Shown piece by piece: positions 10,937-20,026 of a DNA stretch of 64,000 nt. Every line of letters begins with the position of its first letter. Position 1 is the stretch's first letter. The notes under the pieces were generated by a model that made no database searches, was not told the origin of the DNA, and was given only the letters and a program-made list of their open reading frames with translations. This stretch comes from Stenotrophomonas sp. VV52. Its GTDB lineage: Bacteria; Pseudomonadota; Gammaproteobacteria; Xanthomonadales; Xanthomonadaceae. A program made the position numbers and the translations under genes. The stretch lies in NCBI RefSeq assembly GCF_002893095.1, contig NZ_PKQQ01000011.1, positions 1 through 64,000 on the forward strand, given 5' to 3'.

Positions 10937-12342
10937 CCCGTGTCCAGACCCTGTCGCTCGCCATCGGCGTCGCATTCACCGCCCTGGCCATCGGCTGGAT
11001 GGCCGGCCGCGCCACACAAGACTCCTCGTCCGCCGACACCTCTGCCGAGGCGACGACGGAACGCAAGGTGCTCTATTACCGCAATCCCATGGGCCTGCCA
11101 GACACTTCGCCCGTGCCGAAGAAGGATCCGATGGGTATGGACTACGTCCCGGTCTATGCCGACGACGCACCGCCGGCGGCACCGGGCACGGTGGTGCTGC
11201 CGCCGGACAAGGTGCAGGCGCTGGGCGTGCGCACCGAAGCGGTCAAGCGCGGAGCCCTGTCCGCTACCGTGCGCACCAGCGGCACGGTCGAGGTCGACGA
11301 GACCCGGCAGTACGCGATCGCCCCGCGCTTCGAAGGCTGGGTGGAGCGGCTGTACGCGAACCAGACCGGCATGCGGGTCAGCGCCGGGCAGCCGCTGCTC
11401 TCCGTCTACAGCCCGCAGCTGGCCGCGGCGCAGCAGGAATACCGGCTGGCCGACGAGACCGCCCGCAGGCTGGCCGGGTCCGATCCCGCGAGCGCGGCGT
11501 CGATGGTCCGCCTGCGCGATGCCGCCCGCACCCGCCTGCGCAACTGGGAAATCAGTGACGCGCAGATGGGCAAGACGGGCCTGGTGCTCACCGCGCCCGC
11601 GGACGCGGTCGTGATCGAGAAGCCGGTGGTCCAGGGCGCGCGTTTCGAGCCCGGCGAAACCATCCTGCGCCTGGCGGACCTGTCGAAGGTGTGGGTGATC
11701 GCCAAGGTGCCGGCGGCGCAGGCCGCGGGTATCCAGCCCGGCCAAACGGCCCGCTTTGAAACCGTGGCCCTGCCGGGCCAGGTGGCCGAGGGCGAGGTCA
11801 CCTTCGTGCAGCCCGTCATCGATGCGATGACGCGCACCGTGGATGTGCGCATCGCCCTGCCCAACCCCGCTGGCGACCTGCGGCCCGGGCTGTATGGGAC
11901 GGTGGTGCTGGAGGAGCCGGGGGCTGGACCGGTCCTGACCGTTCCGCGCTCGGCCGTGCTCGACAGCGGCACGCGCCAGGTGGTGCTGGTCGAGACCGGC
12001 CCTGGCCGCTTCGCACCGCGCGATGTCAGCCTGGGGCGGCGCGGCGGCGATCGCATCGAGATCCTCGACGGCCTGACCGAGGGCGAGCAGGTCGTGGTCT
12101 CCGCCAACTTCCTGATCGACGCCGAAAGCAACCTGCAGTCGGCACTCCAGGGTCTTGAGGGTCACACAGGACACGGCGCGCCTTCGGGCACCGCTGAGGA
12201 TCCACACGCCGGGCACGGCGAGGACGCCGCCGACCCGCACGCAGGTCATGGTGACGAAGCCGCTGATCCGCACGCGGGTCATTCGATGCCGGCCACCCCG
12301 GAGGAGGCTCCGCCCTCCGCCACCGGCCACGAGGGGCACTGA
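10933..12342 (+). CDS. cusB: Membrane fusion protein of a metal RND system (CusB-like)
   Basis: A 469-residue periplasmic adaptor. An N-terminal hydrophobic segment (residues about 7-27) is followed by a heavy-metal-binding motif (YYRNPMGLPDTSPVPKKDPMGMDY) as in CusB-type proteins, a barrel/lipoyl core (RFEGWVERLYANQTG, VKAPADAVV-like) and membrane-proximal strands. The last ~55 residues are His-rich with three DPHAGHG units and more GH pairs, a probable metal-binding tail. It joins the CusC-like channel to the CusA-like pump. One base separates its stop from cusA. Confidence 0.92.
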   Translation: MTRVQTLSLAIGVAFTALAIGWMAGRATQDSSSADTSAEATTERKVLYYRNPMGLPDTSPVPKKDPMGMDYVPVYADDAPPAAPGTVVLPPDKVQALGVRTEAVKRGALSATVRTSGTVEVDETRQYAIAPRFEGWVERLYANQTGMRVSAGQPLLSVYSPQLAAAQQEYRLADETARRLAGSDPASAASMVRLRDAARTRLRNWEISDAQMGKTGLVLTAPADAVVIEKPVVQGARFEPGETILRLADLSKVWVIAKVPAAQAAGIQPGQTARFETVALPGQVAEGEVTFVQPVIDAMTRTVDVRIALPNPAGDLRPGLYGTVVLEEPGAGPVLTVPRSAVLDSGTRQVVLVETGPGRFAPRDVSLGRRGGDRIEILDGLTEGEQVVVSANFLIDAESNLQSALQGLEGHTGHGAPSGTAEDPHAGHGEDAADPHAGHGDEAADPHAGHSMPATPEEAPPSATGHEGH

Positions 12343-12343
12343 C

Positions 12344-15300
12344 ATGCTTGGTCGCCTCATCGAGTGGTCGGTACGCAACGTCTTCCTGGTGCTGGTGATG
12401 ACGCTGGCGATCGTCGCCGGCGGCATCTACGCACTGATGAACACGCCGCTGGACGCACAACCGGATCTGTCGGACGTGCAGGTGATCGTGTTCACGGAGT
12501 ACCCGGGGCAGGCGCCCCAGGTGGTCGAGGACCAGGTCACCTATCCGCTGACCAGCGCCCTGCTCGCGACGCCGAAGTCGAAGGACGTCCGCGGCTTCTC
12601 GTTCTTCGGCGCCTCCTTCATCTACGTCATCTTCGAAGAAGGCACGGACCTGTACTGGGCGCGCTCGCGCGTGCTCGAGAACCTCAACGTCGCGTCGAAA
12701 AACCTGCCGGCTGGCGTGGCACCGGCACTGGGACCCGACGCGTCCGGCGTGGGCTGGGTCTACCAGTACGTGCTGCAGAGCGACCGCCACTCGCTGGACG
12801 AGCTGCGCGCGATGCAGGACTGGTACCTGCGTTACCAGCTCACCACCGCGCCCGGCGTGGCCGAGGTCGCCAGCGTCGGCGGCTTCGTGCGCCAGTACTC
12901 GATCACCGTCGATCCGGTCCGGCTGCGCGAGTTCGACATCCCGATTTCACGCGTGTCCGAGGTGATCGCCGAGAGCAACCGCGACGTCGGCGGCCGCGTG
13001 ATCGAGATGGCCGAGACCGAGTACATGGTGCGGGGCCGCGGCTACCTGCGCGGTATCGAGGATATCGAGAGCCTGGTTCTGCGCGCCGAAGGGGGCGCAC
13101 CGGTGCTGATCGGCGACGTCGCCCGGGTCGAACTGGTACCCGATGAGCGCCGTGGCATCGTCGACCTGGACGGCGAAGGCGACGTTGTGGGCGGGATCGT
13201 CATTGCGCGCTTCGGCGAAAACGCCCTGGCCGTGATCGGGGGGGTGAAGGACAAGATCGCCCAGCTTGCGAGTGGACTCCCCGAGGGCGTCAGCGTCCAG
13301 GCGGTCTACGACCGCTCCGATCTCATCGTGCGCGCGATCAAGACGCTACGCACGACGCTGCTCGAGGAGAGCCTGATCGTCGCACTGGTGTGCCTGGTAT
13401 TCCTGTTCCATGCGCGCAGCGCGCTGGTCGCGATCGTCATGCTGCCCGTCGGCGTGCTGATCGCGGTGATCGCGATGCGCATGCTGGGCATGAACTCCAA
13501 CATCATGAGCCTGGGCGGCATCGCGATCTCGATTGGCGTGATGGTCGACGCGGCGATCGTGATGATCGAGAACGCGCACAAGCACATCGAGCGCTCCGAC
13601 GGCTCCCGCAGCCGGACCCAGCTGATCATCGATGCCTGTCGCGAGGTCGGGCCGGCGCTGTTCTTCAGCCTGATGATCATCACCGTCTCGTTCCTGCCCG
13701 TGTTCGCCCTGGAGGCTCAGGAAGGTCGCCTGTTCAAGCCGCTGGCCTTCACCAAGACCTTCGCGATGGCCGGTGGCGCGCTGTTGTCGATCACGCTGGT
13801 ACCGGTACTCATGCTGCTGTTCGTGCGCGGCAAGATCGTGCCCGAGCACAAGAATCCGGTGAACCGGTTCCTGGTTGCGGCCTATCGGCCGGTGATCAAC
13901 GTCGTTCTGCGGCATCGCATGGCCACAATCATGTTTGCGTTGGCCGCCCTGTTTGCAAGCCTGTGGCCTGCATCGCGGCTGGGCAGCGAGTTCATGCCAA
14001 CCCTCAACGAAGGCACGCTGCTGTACATGCCCGCGTCGCTTCCGGGCATGTCGGTGACCAAGGCCTCGGAGCTGCTGCAGCAGCAGGACCGGATCATCAA
14101 GGGCTTCCCGGAAGTGGAGTCGGTGTTCGGCAAGGCGGGCCGTGCCCTGACGGCCACCGATCCCGCACCGCTGGAGATGTTCGAGACCGTCATCAACCTC
14201 AAGCCCGAGGACGAATGGCGGGACGGCATGACCACCGACAAGCTCATCGCCGAGATGGACGCGGCGCTGAAGTTCCCGGGCGTCGCCAACTCCTGGACGA
14301 TGCCGATCAAGGCGCGCACCGACATGCTGGCCACCGGCATCCGCACGCCCGTGGGCATCAAACTCTTCGGCACGGACCTTGAGCAACTCGACGCGCTGGC
14401 CACCGAGATCGAAGCCGTGGTGCGCGAAGTGCCGGGCACGACCAGCGCGTTCGCCGAACGCCTGACCGGCGCCTACTACCTCGACATCACCCCCGACCTT
14501 GGCAGCCTGGCCCAGTACGGCGTCACCCTGGGCGAGGTGCAGAACGTGGTGGCCGCCGCGCTGGGCGGCGAGATCGTCACCACCATCCTCCAGGGCCGCG
14601 AACGCTTCAGCGCGATCGTGCGCTATCCCCGCGAACTCCGCGACGATCCGCACCGGATAGGCAGCCAAGTCCTTGTGCCGGTGCCCGGCGGCGCCCAGGT
14701 GCCGCTGGGCGAACTGGCGCGGATTGAGGTCAGGAAGGGTGCGCCGAGCATCCGCACCGAGAACGCGATGCTGGCGGCGTACATCTACGTCGACACCCGA
14801 GAGAGCGATCTCGGCCGCTACGTGAAGGCTGCGCAGGAAGCGGTCACCGAGCAGGTGCAGTTCCCGCCTGGCTACTACGTGACCTGGAGTGGACAGTACG
14901 AATACATGCAACGTGCCGCGGAGAAGATGCGTGTCGTCGTTCCGGTGACGCTGGCGCTGATTTTCCTGCTGCTGTACCTCAACTTCCGCCGTGTCACCGA
15001 GTCGCTGATCGTGATGCTGTCGGTGCCCTTCGCACTGGTCGGTGGCATCTGGCTGATGTGGATGCTCGACTACAACACCAGCGTCGCGGTGATCGTGGGC
15101 TTCATCGCGCTGGCGGGCGTCGCCGCGGAAACCGGCGTGGTGATGCTGATCTACCTCGACCACGCACTTGAAGCGCGTGCCGCGCAGAGGCAGGCCGAAG
15201 GCCGGGCACTGGATTCACGGGACCTGCGCGAGGCCATCATCGAAGGCGCGGTCGACCGCGTGCGCCCGAAGATGATGACCGTGGTCGCGATCATGGCGGG

Positions 15301-15493
15301 CCTGCTGCCCATCATGTGGAGCAGCGGTACTGGCTCGGAAGTCATGCGCCGAATCGCTGCGCCGATGGTAGGTGGCATGGTGTCTTCGACCATCCTCACC
15401 CTGGTCGTGATCCCGGCGCTGTACTCGCTGATCAAGCAGCGGCAGCTGGCCAGGAAGCCGCACCCCTCCTCCGCACTACCCAAGGAGAAGTAG
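12344..15493 (+). CDS. cusA: Heavy-metal RND efflux pump (CusA-like)
   Basis: A 1049-residue HME-RND transporter. It begins MLGRLIEWSVRN, has two sets of transmembrane helices separated by large periplasmic loops, and the TM4 signature GVMVDAAIVMIENAHKH (around residues 400-417) found in monovalent metal pumps. The sequences EMFETVINLKPEDEWRDGMT and DMLATGIRTPVGIKLFG align with the CusA region carrying the copper-binding methionines. Exports Cu(I)/Ag(I) across both membranes using the proton gradient. Substrate is inferred from Cus similarity and the copper neighbourhood; a Czc-type range cannot be excluded. Confidence 0.93.
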   Translation: MLGRLIEWSVRNVFLVLVMTLAIVAGGIYALMNTPLDAQPDLSDVQVIVFTEYPGQAPQVVEDQVTYPLTSALLATPKSKDVRGFSFFGASFIYVIFEEGTDLYWARSRVLENLNVASKNLPAGVAPALGPDASGVGWVYQYVLQSDRHSLDELRAMQDWYLRYQLTTAPGVAEVASVGGFVRQYSITVDPVRLREFDIPISRVSEVIAESNRDVGGRVIEMAETEYMVRGRGYLRGIEDIESLVLRAEGGAPVLIGDVARVELVPDERRGIVDLDGEGDVVGGIVIARFGENALAVIGGVKDKIAQLASGLPEGVSVQAVYDRSDLIVRAIKTLRTTLLEESLIVALVCLVFLFHARSALVAIVMLPVGVLIAVIAMRMLGMNSNIMSLGGIAISIGVMVDAAIVMIENAHKHIERSDGSRSRTQLIIDACREVGPALFFSLMIITVSFLPVFALEAQEGRLFKPLAFTKTFAMAGGALLSITLVPVLMLLFVRGKIVPEHKNPVNRFLVAAYRPVINVVLRHRMATIMFALAALFASLWPASRLGSEFMPTLNEGTLLYMPASLPGMSVTKASELLQQQDRIIKGFPEVESVFGKAGRALTATDPAPLEMFETVINLKPEDEWRDGMTTDKLIAEMDAALKFPGVANSWTMPIKARTDMLATGIRTPVGIKLFGTDLEQLDALATEIEAVVREVPGTTSAFAERLTGAYYLDITPDLGSLAQYGVTLGEVQNVVAAALGGEIVTTILQGRERFSAIVRYPRELRDDPHRIGSQVLVPVPGGAQVPLGELARIEVRKGAPSIRTENAMLAAYIYVDTRESDLGRYVKAAQEAVTEQVQFPPGYYVTWSGQYEYMQRAAEKMRVVVPVTLALIFLLLYLNFRRVTESLIVMLSVPFALVGGIWLMWMLDYNTSVAVIVGFIALAGVAAETGVVMLIYLDHALEARAAQRQAEGRALDSRDLREAIIEGAVDRVRPKMMTVVAIMAGLLPIMWSSGTGSEVMRRIAAPMVGGMVSSTILTLVVIPALYSLIKQRQLARKPHPSSALPKEK

Positions 15494-15607
15494 TGATGGG
15501 GCCGTTCAACGCAGGCAGGGACCGACGGCTCATGCAACTGTGGCCGCGAACATCCGTCCGTCCACGGCCAATTCGCGCGTTACTGGCTTCGCCCACCGCA
15601 AGGCCGG

Positions 15608-15638
15608 TTGACCTGTGTGCGAGACACAGGTCTAGCCT
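15608..15638 (+). promoter_or_regulatory. MerR-family promoter/operator
   Basis: A -35 element TTGACC (15608-15613) and -10 TAGCCT (15633-15638) are separated by 19 bases, the long spacer diagnostic of MerR-activated promoters. The spacer holds a perfect dyad, ACCTGTGT (15611-15618) and ACACAGGT (15624-15631), with a 5-base centre. It reads into the merR-like gene 28 bases downstream, so the regulator and the four genes behind it are probably autoregulated from here. Confidence 0.88.
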
Positions 15639-15665
15639 GATCAACACCTCGCCGGGAGCAAGCCG

Positions 15666-16178
15666 ATGACGACCAAGGAAGAAGTGACGCTGCCGCTGAT
15701 GACGGTCCGCCAGCTGGCACGGCAGGGCGATGTCACGGTGTATGTGGTGCGCAACTACCTGCGGCGCGGTCTGTTGCAAGCGGCCACGCATACCGAGGGC
15801 GGCTACCAGTTGTTCTCCACCTCGGAGCTCCTTCGCCTGCACTTCATTCGCACGGCGCAACACCTTGGCTTCACGCTGGGGGAAATCGAGGAAATCATCC
15901 ACCACAGCCTGCTGCGACATAGTCCCTGTCCGCTTGTGCGGGACATCATTCGGCGCAGGCTCGACGACACCCGCCAACAACTGGACAGGCTGCTCGCCAT
16001 GCACGGACGAATGGAGCGTGCCATCCACGCCTGGGCGGAGCTTCCGGACTCCATTCCGACTGGCGATGACGTCTGCGCATTGATCGAATCTGTTGCCGCT
16101 GCTGAAGGCGGCGGGTTCGTCAAGTCCACCCCCCGGCGACTTCTTGGACGCCGCCCCACAGAGGAGAATTTGCCATGA
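15666..16178 (+). CDS. MerR-family metal-responsive regulator
   Basis: A 170-residue MerR-type activator. The N-terminal winged helix (residues about 11-62: MTVRQLARQGDVTV, YVVRNYLRRGLL, TEGGYQLFSTSELLRL) is followed by a long dimerisation helix and a sensing region with Cys88 in SPCPLVRDII and Cys137 in DDVCALIES. The cysteine spacing is not that of mercury MerR, CueR or ZntR, so the metal is not predictable. GGGAG precedes the start. The gene overlaps the DUF2933 gene (ATGA) and likely controls the operon through to about 19,944. Confidence 0.88.
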   Translation: MTTKEEVTLPLMTVRQLARQGDVTVYVVRNYLRRGLLQAATHTEGGYQLFSTSELLRLHFIRTAQHLGFTLGEIEEIIHHSLLRHSPCPLVRDIIRRRLDDTRQQLDRLLAMHGRMERAIHAWAELPDSIPTGDDVCALIESVAAAEGGGFVKSTPRRLLGRRPTEENLP

Positions 16179-16489
16179 CAGCCTCCAGTCCTGCCCCCTC
16201 AGGCTCCCGACGCTGGGTCTTCTGGATCTTCCTGGCGCTGGCCGTGTTCTATCTCGCCGTCGAGCACCGCGCCCACCTTGGGGGGACGCTTCGCTGGTTG
16301 CCCCTGGCCATCCTGCTGCTATGTCCCTTGATGCATGTGTTCATGCACAAGGGGCATGGCGGTCATGGAGGTTCCGGAAGTCATGGGCGCGACGGCAATG
16401 CCGACGACACACCCCATGGCCAGCATGAGAGCCGTAGCAAGCGGGCACTGAACGACGAAACGTCCGACACCTCGAACGGAGGGCACTGA
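16175..16489 (+). CDS. DUF2933 small membrane protein
   Basis: A 104-residue protein with two hydrophobic segments (residues about 14-27 and 38-53). The DUF2933 hallmark LLCPLMHVFMHKGHGGHGG is followed by a His/Gly/Ser-rich hydrophilic tail. Members are found beside copper ATPases and RND pumps; biochemical function is unknown, metal binding by the CPxMH and His tail is an inference. It overlaps the merR-like stop and lies one base before the methyltransferase-like gene. Confidence 0.85.
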   Translation: MTASSPAPSGSRRWVFWIFLALAVFYLAVEHRAHLGGTLRWLPLAILLLCPLMHVFMHKGHGGHGGSGSHGRDGNADDTPHGQHESRSKRALNDETSDTSNGGH

Positions 16490-16490
16490 C

Positions 16491-17156
16491 ATGCAGGCAC
16501 CCGACTCCGGCTACGGTCTTTGGCTCCTCGCCGCCATCAACGCCGCGTTCTTCATCTTCTTCGCCTGGAGCTTCTACAAACCGCTGACCCGTTGGGACTG
16601 GCGTGGGTTCGGTATGTTCTCCGCCTTCGTCGTGGCCCTGTTCGCGGAAATGTATGGCTTCCCGCTGACGCTGTACGTCCTGGGCGGCTGGCTCAGCGCC
16701 AACTATCCGCAGGTGGACTGGCTGAGCCATGACGCGGGCCATCTGCTCGAGATGTGGTTCGGCTGGCGCGCCAACCCGCATTTCGGCCCATTCCACATCG
16801 CAAGCTTCGTCCTGATCGGCGGCGGCTTCTGGCTGCTGTCGGCCGCCTGGCCGGTGCTGTATCGGGCACAGCGTGAAGGCCGGCTCGCCCGCGAGGGCGT
16901 GTATGCGCGCATGCGTCACCCGCAGTACGTCGCCTTCCTGCTCGTGCTGACCGGTTTCCTGCTGCAGTGGCCCACGCTGCTCACGCTCGCCAGCTATCCA
17001 GTGCTCGTGTGGGCCTATGCCCGCCTGGCGCGTCGTGAGGAAAAAGACTGCTTGAGCCGCTTCGGCGACGACTACGTCCGCTACATGCAGGAAGTGCCGG
17101 CCTTCATCCCGCGACGCCGGCGCGGCCCCGCTCCATCCCAAGGAGAAACCCGATGA
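16491..17156 (+). CDS. ICMT/PEMT-like membrane methyltransferase
   Basis: A 221-residue polytopic protein with about five hydrophobic segments. The C-terminal part has the isoprenylcysteine carboxyl methyltransferase/phospholipid methyltransferase signature: [16 protein letters not shown], then [16 protein letters not shown] and [11 protein letters not shown], forming the S-adenosylmethionine pocket. Bacterial members in metal operons are common, but their substrate is unknown. It overlaps the CPD ATPase gene by ATGA, pointing to a shared membrane role. Confidence 0.85.
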   Translation: MQAPDSGYGLWLLAAINAAFFIFFAWSFYKPLTRWDWRGFGMFSAFVVALFAEMYGFPLTLYVLGGWLSANYPQVDWLSHDAGHLLEMWFGWRANPHFGPFHIASFVLIGGGFWLLSAAWPVLYRAQREGRLAREGVYARMRHPQYVAFLLVLTGFLLQWPTLLTLASYPVLVWAYARLARREEKDCLSRFGDDYVRYMQEVPAFIPRRRRGPAPSQGETR

Positions 17157-19540
17157 CGCACGTCCACAAACCCACTGTGCGCACGCGCACCTGGCCCATC
17201 GGCGACATGGTGAGTGCCGGCTGCGCGCGCACGCTGGAGAAGGCCGTGGCCGCGCTGCCTGGAGTCAACGCCACCAGCGCGAATTTCGCTACCGCGACCC
17301 TGCAGGTGTCCTACGACCCGGCCCGCCTGTCGGCGGGCGCGGTCGCCACCGCGATCCGCGACTGCGGCTTCCAATGCAACGCGCCGATGCCCGATGCCGA
17401 CCCCGCCGCAGGCGCGCACGCCCATGCTGCGCATGCCGGGCACGGACAGGAATTGGCCGCAGAGCGCCCCGCTGACGCCCACGCCGGCCACGGCGATGAC
17501 GCCACGGATGCCGGGGGCCACGACGCCCATGCGGGCATGAACCACGGCAGCGATCTGCACGCCGCGGCGCGCGACATGGGCCGCCGCTTCCTGGTCGCCC
17601 TCGCCTTCGCGATCCCGGTATTCGTGTGGTCGCCCATGGGCGGGCTGATAGAGCCGCCGCCGGTGCCGTTCGGACTGCGCGAGAACGTCTGGTTGTTCCT
17701 GCTGGCGACCGGCGCCGTGCAGTATCCGGGCTGGCCATTCTTCAGCGCCGCGATCCGGTCCCTGCGACGGGGTGTGCTGGACATGGCGGTCCTGGTGCTC
17801 CTGAGCGTGGGCACAGGTTACGGTTTCAGCATCGCGTCGACGTTCTTCTTCGACGGGCCGAACTTCTACGAGGCCTCGGCCGTCCTGCTGACCTTCGTCC
17901 TGCTTGGCCACTGGCTCGAGATGCGGGCTCGCGCCGGCGCCTCGGACGCCATGAAAGCGCTGCTGAAGCTGTCCCCACCCCGCGCGGTCGTCCGGCGCGA
18001 GGGGCAGGAGCTCGACATTCCCACCGCTGAAGTGCTGGTCGGCGAGACCGTGATCGTGCGGCCCGGGGCGAAGATCCCGGTCGATGGCATCGTGACGGAA
18101 GGCAGCTCTCAGGTCGACGAATCCATGCTGACCGGCGAGTCGATGCCGGTGCGCAAGGATCCCGGAGAGTCCGTCGTCGGCGGATCGATCAACAAGAGCG
18201 GCGCATTCGCCTACACCGCCACCAAGATCGGCAGCGACACGGCACTGGCGCAGATCATCAAGCTGGTCCAGACCGCGCAGAACTCCAAGGCGCCCGCGCA
18301 GCTGCTCGCCGACCGCGCCTCGCAATGGCTGGTGCTGGCTGCGATCGTGATCGGGCTGCTGACCTTCGCGGTCTGGTTCTGGTGGCTGGGACAGCCGCTG
18401 CTGTTCGCGCTCACGCTGACGATCACCGTCTTCGTCATCGCCTGCCCCGATGCACTCGGTTTGGCCACGCCGATGGCGATCATGATCGGCACTGGCCTGG
18501 GGGCACGACACGGCATCCTCTTCAAGCATGCCGAATCGATTGAGAAGAGCGCACGCCTGGACGTGGTGATCTTCGACAAGACCGGCACCCTGACGGTCGG
18601 CGCCCCCGAGGTGGTCGACATGGCGGTCGCGCCGGGCTGGACGCAGGAGCGGTTGCTGGCCGCGGCCGCCGCGGTCGAGGCGCACTCCGAGCACCCGCTG
18701 GCGCAGGCCATCCTGAAGCGTGCCGGTCCGGTAGCCGAGCGCGCTACCGCGTTCACCAACATCGATGGCCAGGGCGCTACCGGCGTGGTTGACGGGGTGC
18801 AGGTGGTGCTGGGCAACCGGATCCTGATGGTCGAGCACGGCATCGACCTCTCGGTATTGGAAGCGGAGGCTGCGCGCCTCACCGGTGCCGGTCGCACGGT
18901 GATCTATGCCGGGGTGGGTGACCGGCTCGCAGGCTTCTTCGCGATTGCCGACGCGATCCGGGAGACCTCGCGCGCGGCCATCGACGAATTGCACCGGCGC
19001 AACATCAAGGTGGCGATGATCACCGGCGACAACCGCCCCACGGCCGAGCGCGTGGCACAGGACCTGGGAATCGACATCGTGCTGGCCGACGTGCTGCCGG
19101 GCGGCAAGGCCGATGAGGTCATCAAGCTGCAGTCGCAGGGCCTCAAGGTCGGCATGGTGGGCGACGGCATCAACGACGCACCGGCGCTCACCCAAGCCGA
19201 CGTTGGGTTCGCGATCGGCGCCGGCACCGACGTCGCCATCGAGAGTGCCGACATCGTGCTCATGCACAGCGACCCTTATGACGTCGTTCGCGCGACCACC
19301 ATCGCCCACGCCACTCTGCGCAAGATGCATCAGAATCTGGGCTGGGCCGTGGGCTACAACGTGCTGGCCTTTCCGCTGGCGGCCGGTGTGCTCTATCCGT
19401 TCGTGCTGTCGCCAGAAATCGCCGCGCTGTCGATGTCGGGCAGTTCGGTGATCGTCGCCCTCAACGCGTTGCTGCTCAAACGCCTTCCACTGGCGGATGC
19501 CGCCACCCCTCGCAGCCCATCTAAGGAGTCCACACCATGA
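17153..19540 (+). CDS. P1B-type metal ATPase with CPD ion-path motif and degenerate HMA domain
   Basis: A 795-residue heavy-metal ATPase. Residues about 12-76 fold like an HMA domain, but the usual MxCxxC is MVSAGC: the first Cys is Ser21 and only Cys24 remains. Residues 85-135 are His-rich (AHAGHG and HAGMNHG units). The core has TGES (327-330), DKTGT (475-479), a SEHP motif and GDGINDAP, so catalysis should be intact. The transmembrane metal motif is CPD (431-433, [14 protein letters not shown]) instead of CPC, CPH or SPC, so metal specificity cannot be assumed. It is inside the MerR-regulated operon and overlaps the following gene by ATGA. Confidence 0.92.
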   Translation: MTHVHKPTVRTRTWPIGDMVSAGCARTLEKAVAALPGVNATSANFATATLQVSYDPARLSAGAVATAIRDCGFQCNAPMPDADPAAGAHAHAAHAGHGQELAAERPADAHAGHGDDATDAGGHDAHAGMNHGSDLHAAARDMGRRFLVALAFAIPVFVWSPMGGLIEPPPVPFGLRENVWLFLLATGAVQYPGWPFFSAAIRSLRRGVLDMAVLVLLSVGTGYGFSIASTFFFDGPNFYEASAVLLTFVLLGHWLEMRARAGASDAMKALLKLSPPRAVVRREGQELDIPTAEVLVGETVIVRPGAKIPVDGIVTEGSSQVDESMLTGESMPVRKDPGESVVGGSINKSGAFAYTATKIGSDTALAQIIKLVQTAQNSKAPAQLLADRASQWLVLAAIVIGLLTFAVWFWWLGQPLLFALTLTITVFVIACPDALGLATPMAIMIGTGLGARHGILFKHAESIEKSARLDVVIFDKTGTLTVGAPEVVDMAVAPGWTQERLLAAAAAVEAHSEHPLAQAILKRAGPVAERATAFTNIDGQGATGVVDGVQVVLGNRILMVEHGIDLSVLEAEAARLTGAGRTVIYAGVGDRLAGFFAIADAIRETSRAAIDELHRRNIKVAMITGDNRPTAERVAQDLGIDIVLADVLPGGKADEVIKLQSQGLKVGMVGDGINDAPALTQADVGFAIGAGTDVAIESADIVLMHSDPYDVVRATTIAHATLRKMHQNLGWAVGYNVLAFPLAAGVLYPFVLSPEIAALSMSGSSVIVALNALLLKRLPLADAATPRSPSKESTP

Positions 19541-19944
19541 ATACGGTCACACACGTCGCCCATTCCAGACCCCGAGGTACCAATCGCAGCCATTGGGTCG
19601 CCGCACTGGCCCTCGCGCTCGCGTTCGCATTGCCGGGGGTCGTCTCCGCGAACGAGGGTGGGTTCCGCCACAACGTGTTGATGCGCGGCCAGGTGCTGGA
19701 AAAGCAGGACGGAACGCTTGTGGTCTGTGTCGGGCAGGCCGACGGTGCCCAGGTCGGGCAGGTGCTGGACGTGATCCGGCACAAGCGCCGTATCCGGCAT
19801 TCGCGGGCCGGCGGTCCACGCTACCGCCGCGAGAACGTTGGCCAAGTGCGCATCGTCGAACTGTTCGACAGCCACTACGCGGAGGCTGAAGTGATCTCCG
19901 GGAGCCCCAAGGTCAACGACACAGTGGAGCTGATCCGCCCCTGA
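19537..19944 (+). CDS. Small exported protein of unknown function
   Basis: A 135-residue protein. A hydrophobic signal segment (residues about 21-38, ending PGVVSA) precedes a basic beta-rich domain with [32 protein letters not shown] and [22 protein letters not shown]. This reads like a small SH3/OB-type barrel (a GQV-V-E pattern as in envelope-linked domains). No family is recognised. It ends the MerR-regulated operon and overlaps the CPD ATPase stop. AAGGAG lies nine bases upstream. Confidence 0.7.
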   Translation: MNTVTHVAHSRPRGTNRSHWVAALALALAFALPGVVSANEGGFRHNVLMRGQVLEKQDGTLVVCVGQADGAQVGQVLDVIRHKRRIRHSRAGGPRYRRENVGQVRIVELFDSHYAEAEVISGSPKVNDTVELIRP

Positions 19945-20026
19945 CAGGCGCGCGGGCGATGCAGATGCGCCTCGGCCCTCGCCATGCCCTCCGCAATCAC
20001 TTCCCTTCCAGAACAGGAGCCACACC

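Noticed and set aside
13346..15163. Long antisense frame (about 600 residues) opposite cusA
   Set aside because: His/Gln/Arg-rich composition typical of a high-GC antisense shadow; the plus-strand RND motifs are clear.
17081..19330. 749-residue antisense frame opposite the CPD ATPase
   Set aside because: Shadow of codon bias; no domain, no ribosome site, and the plus-strand ATPase is intact.
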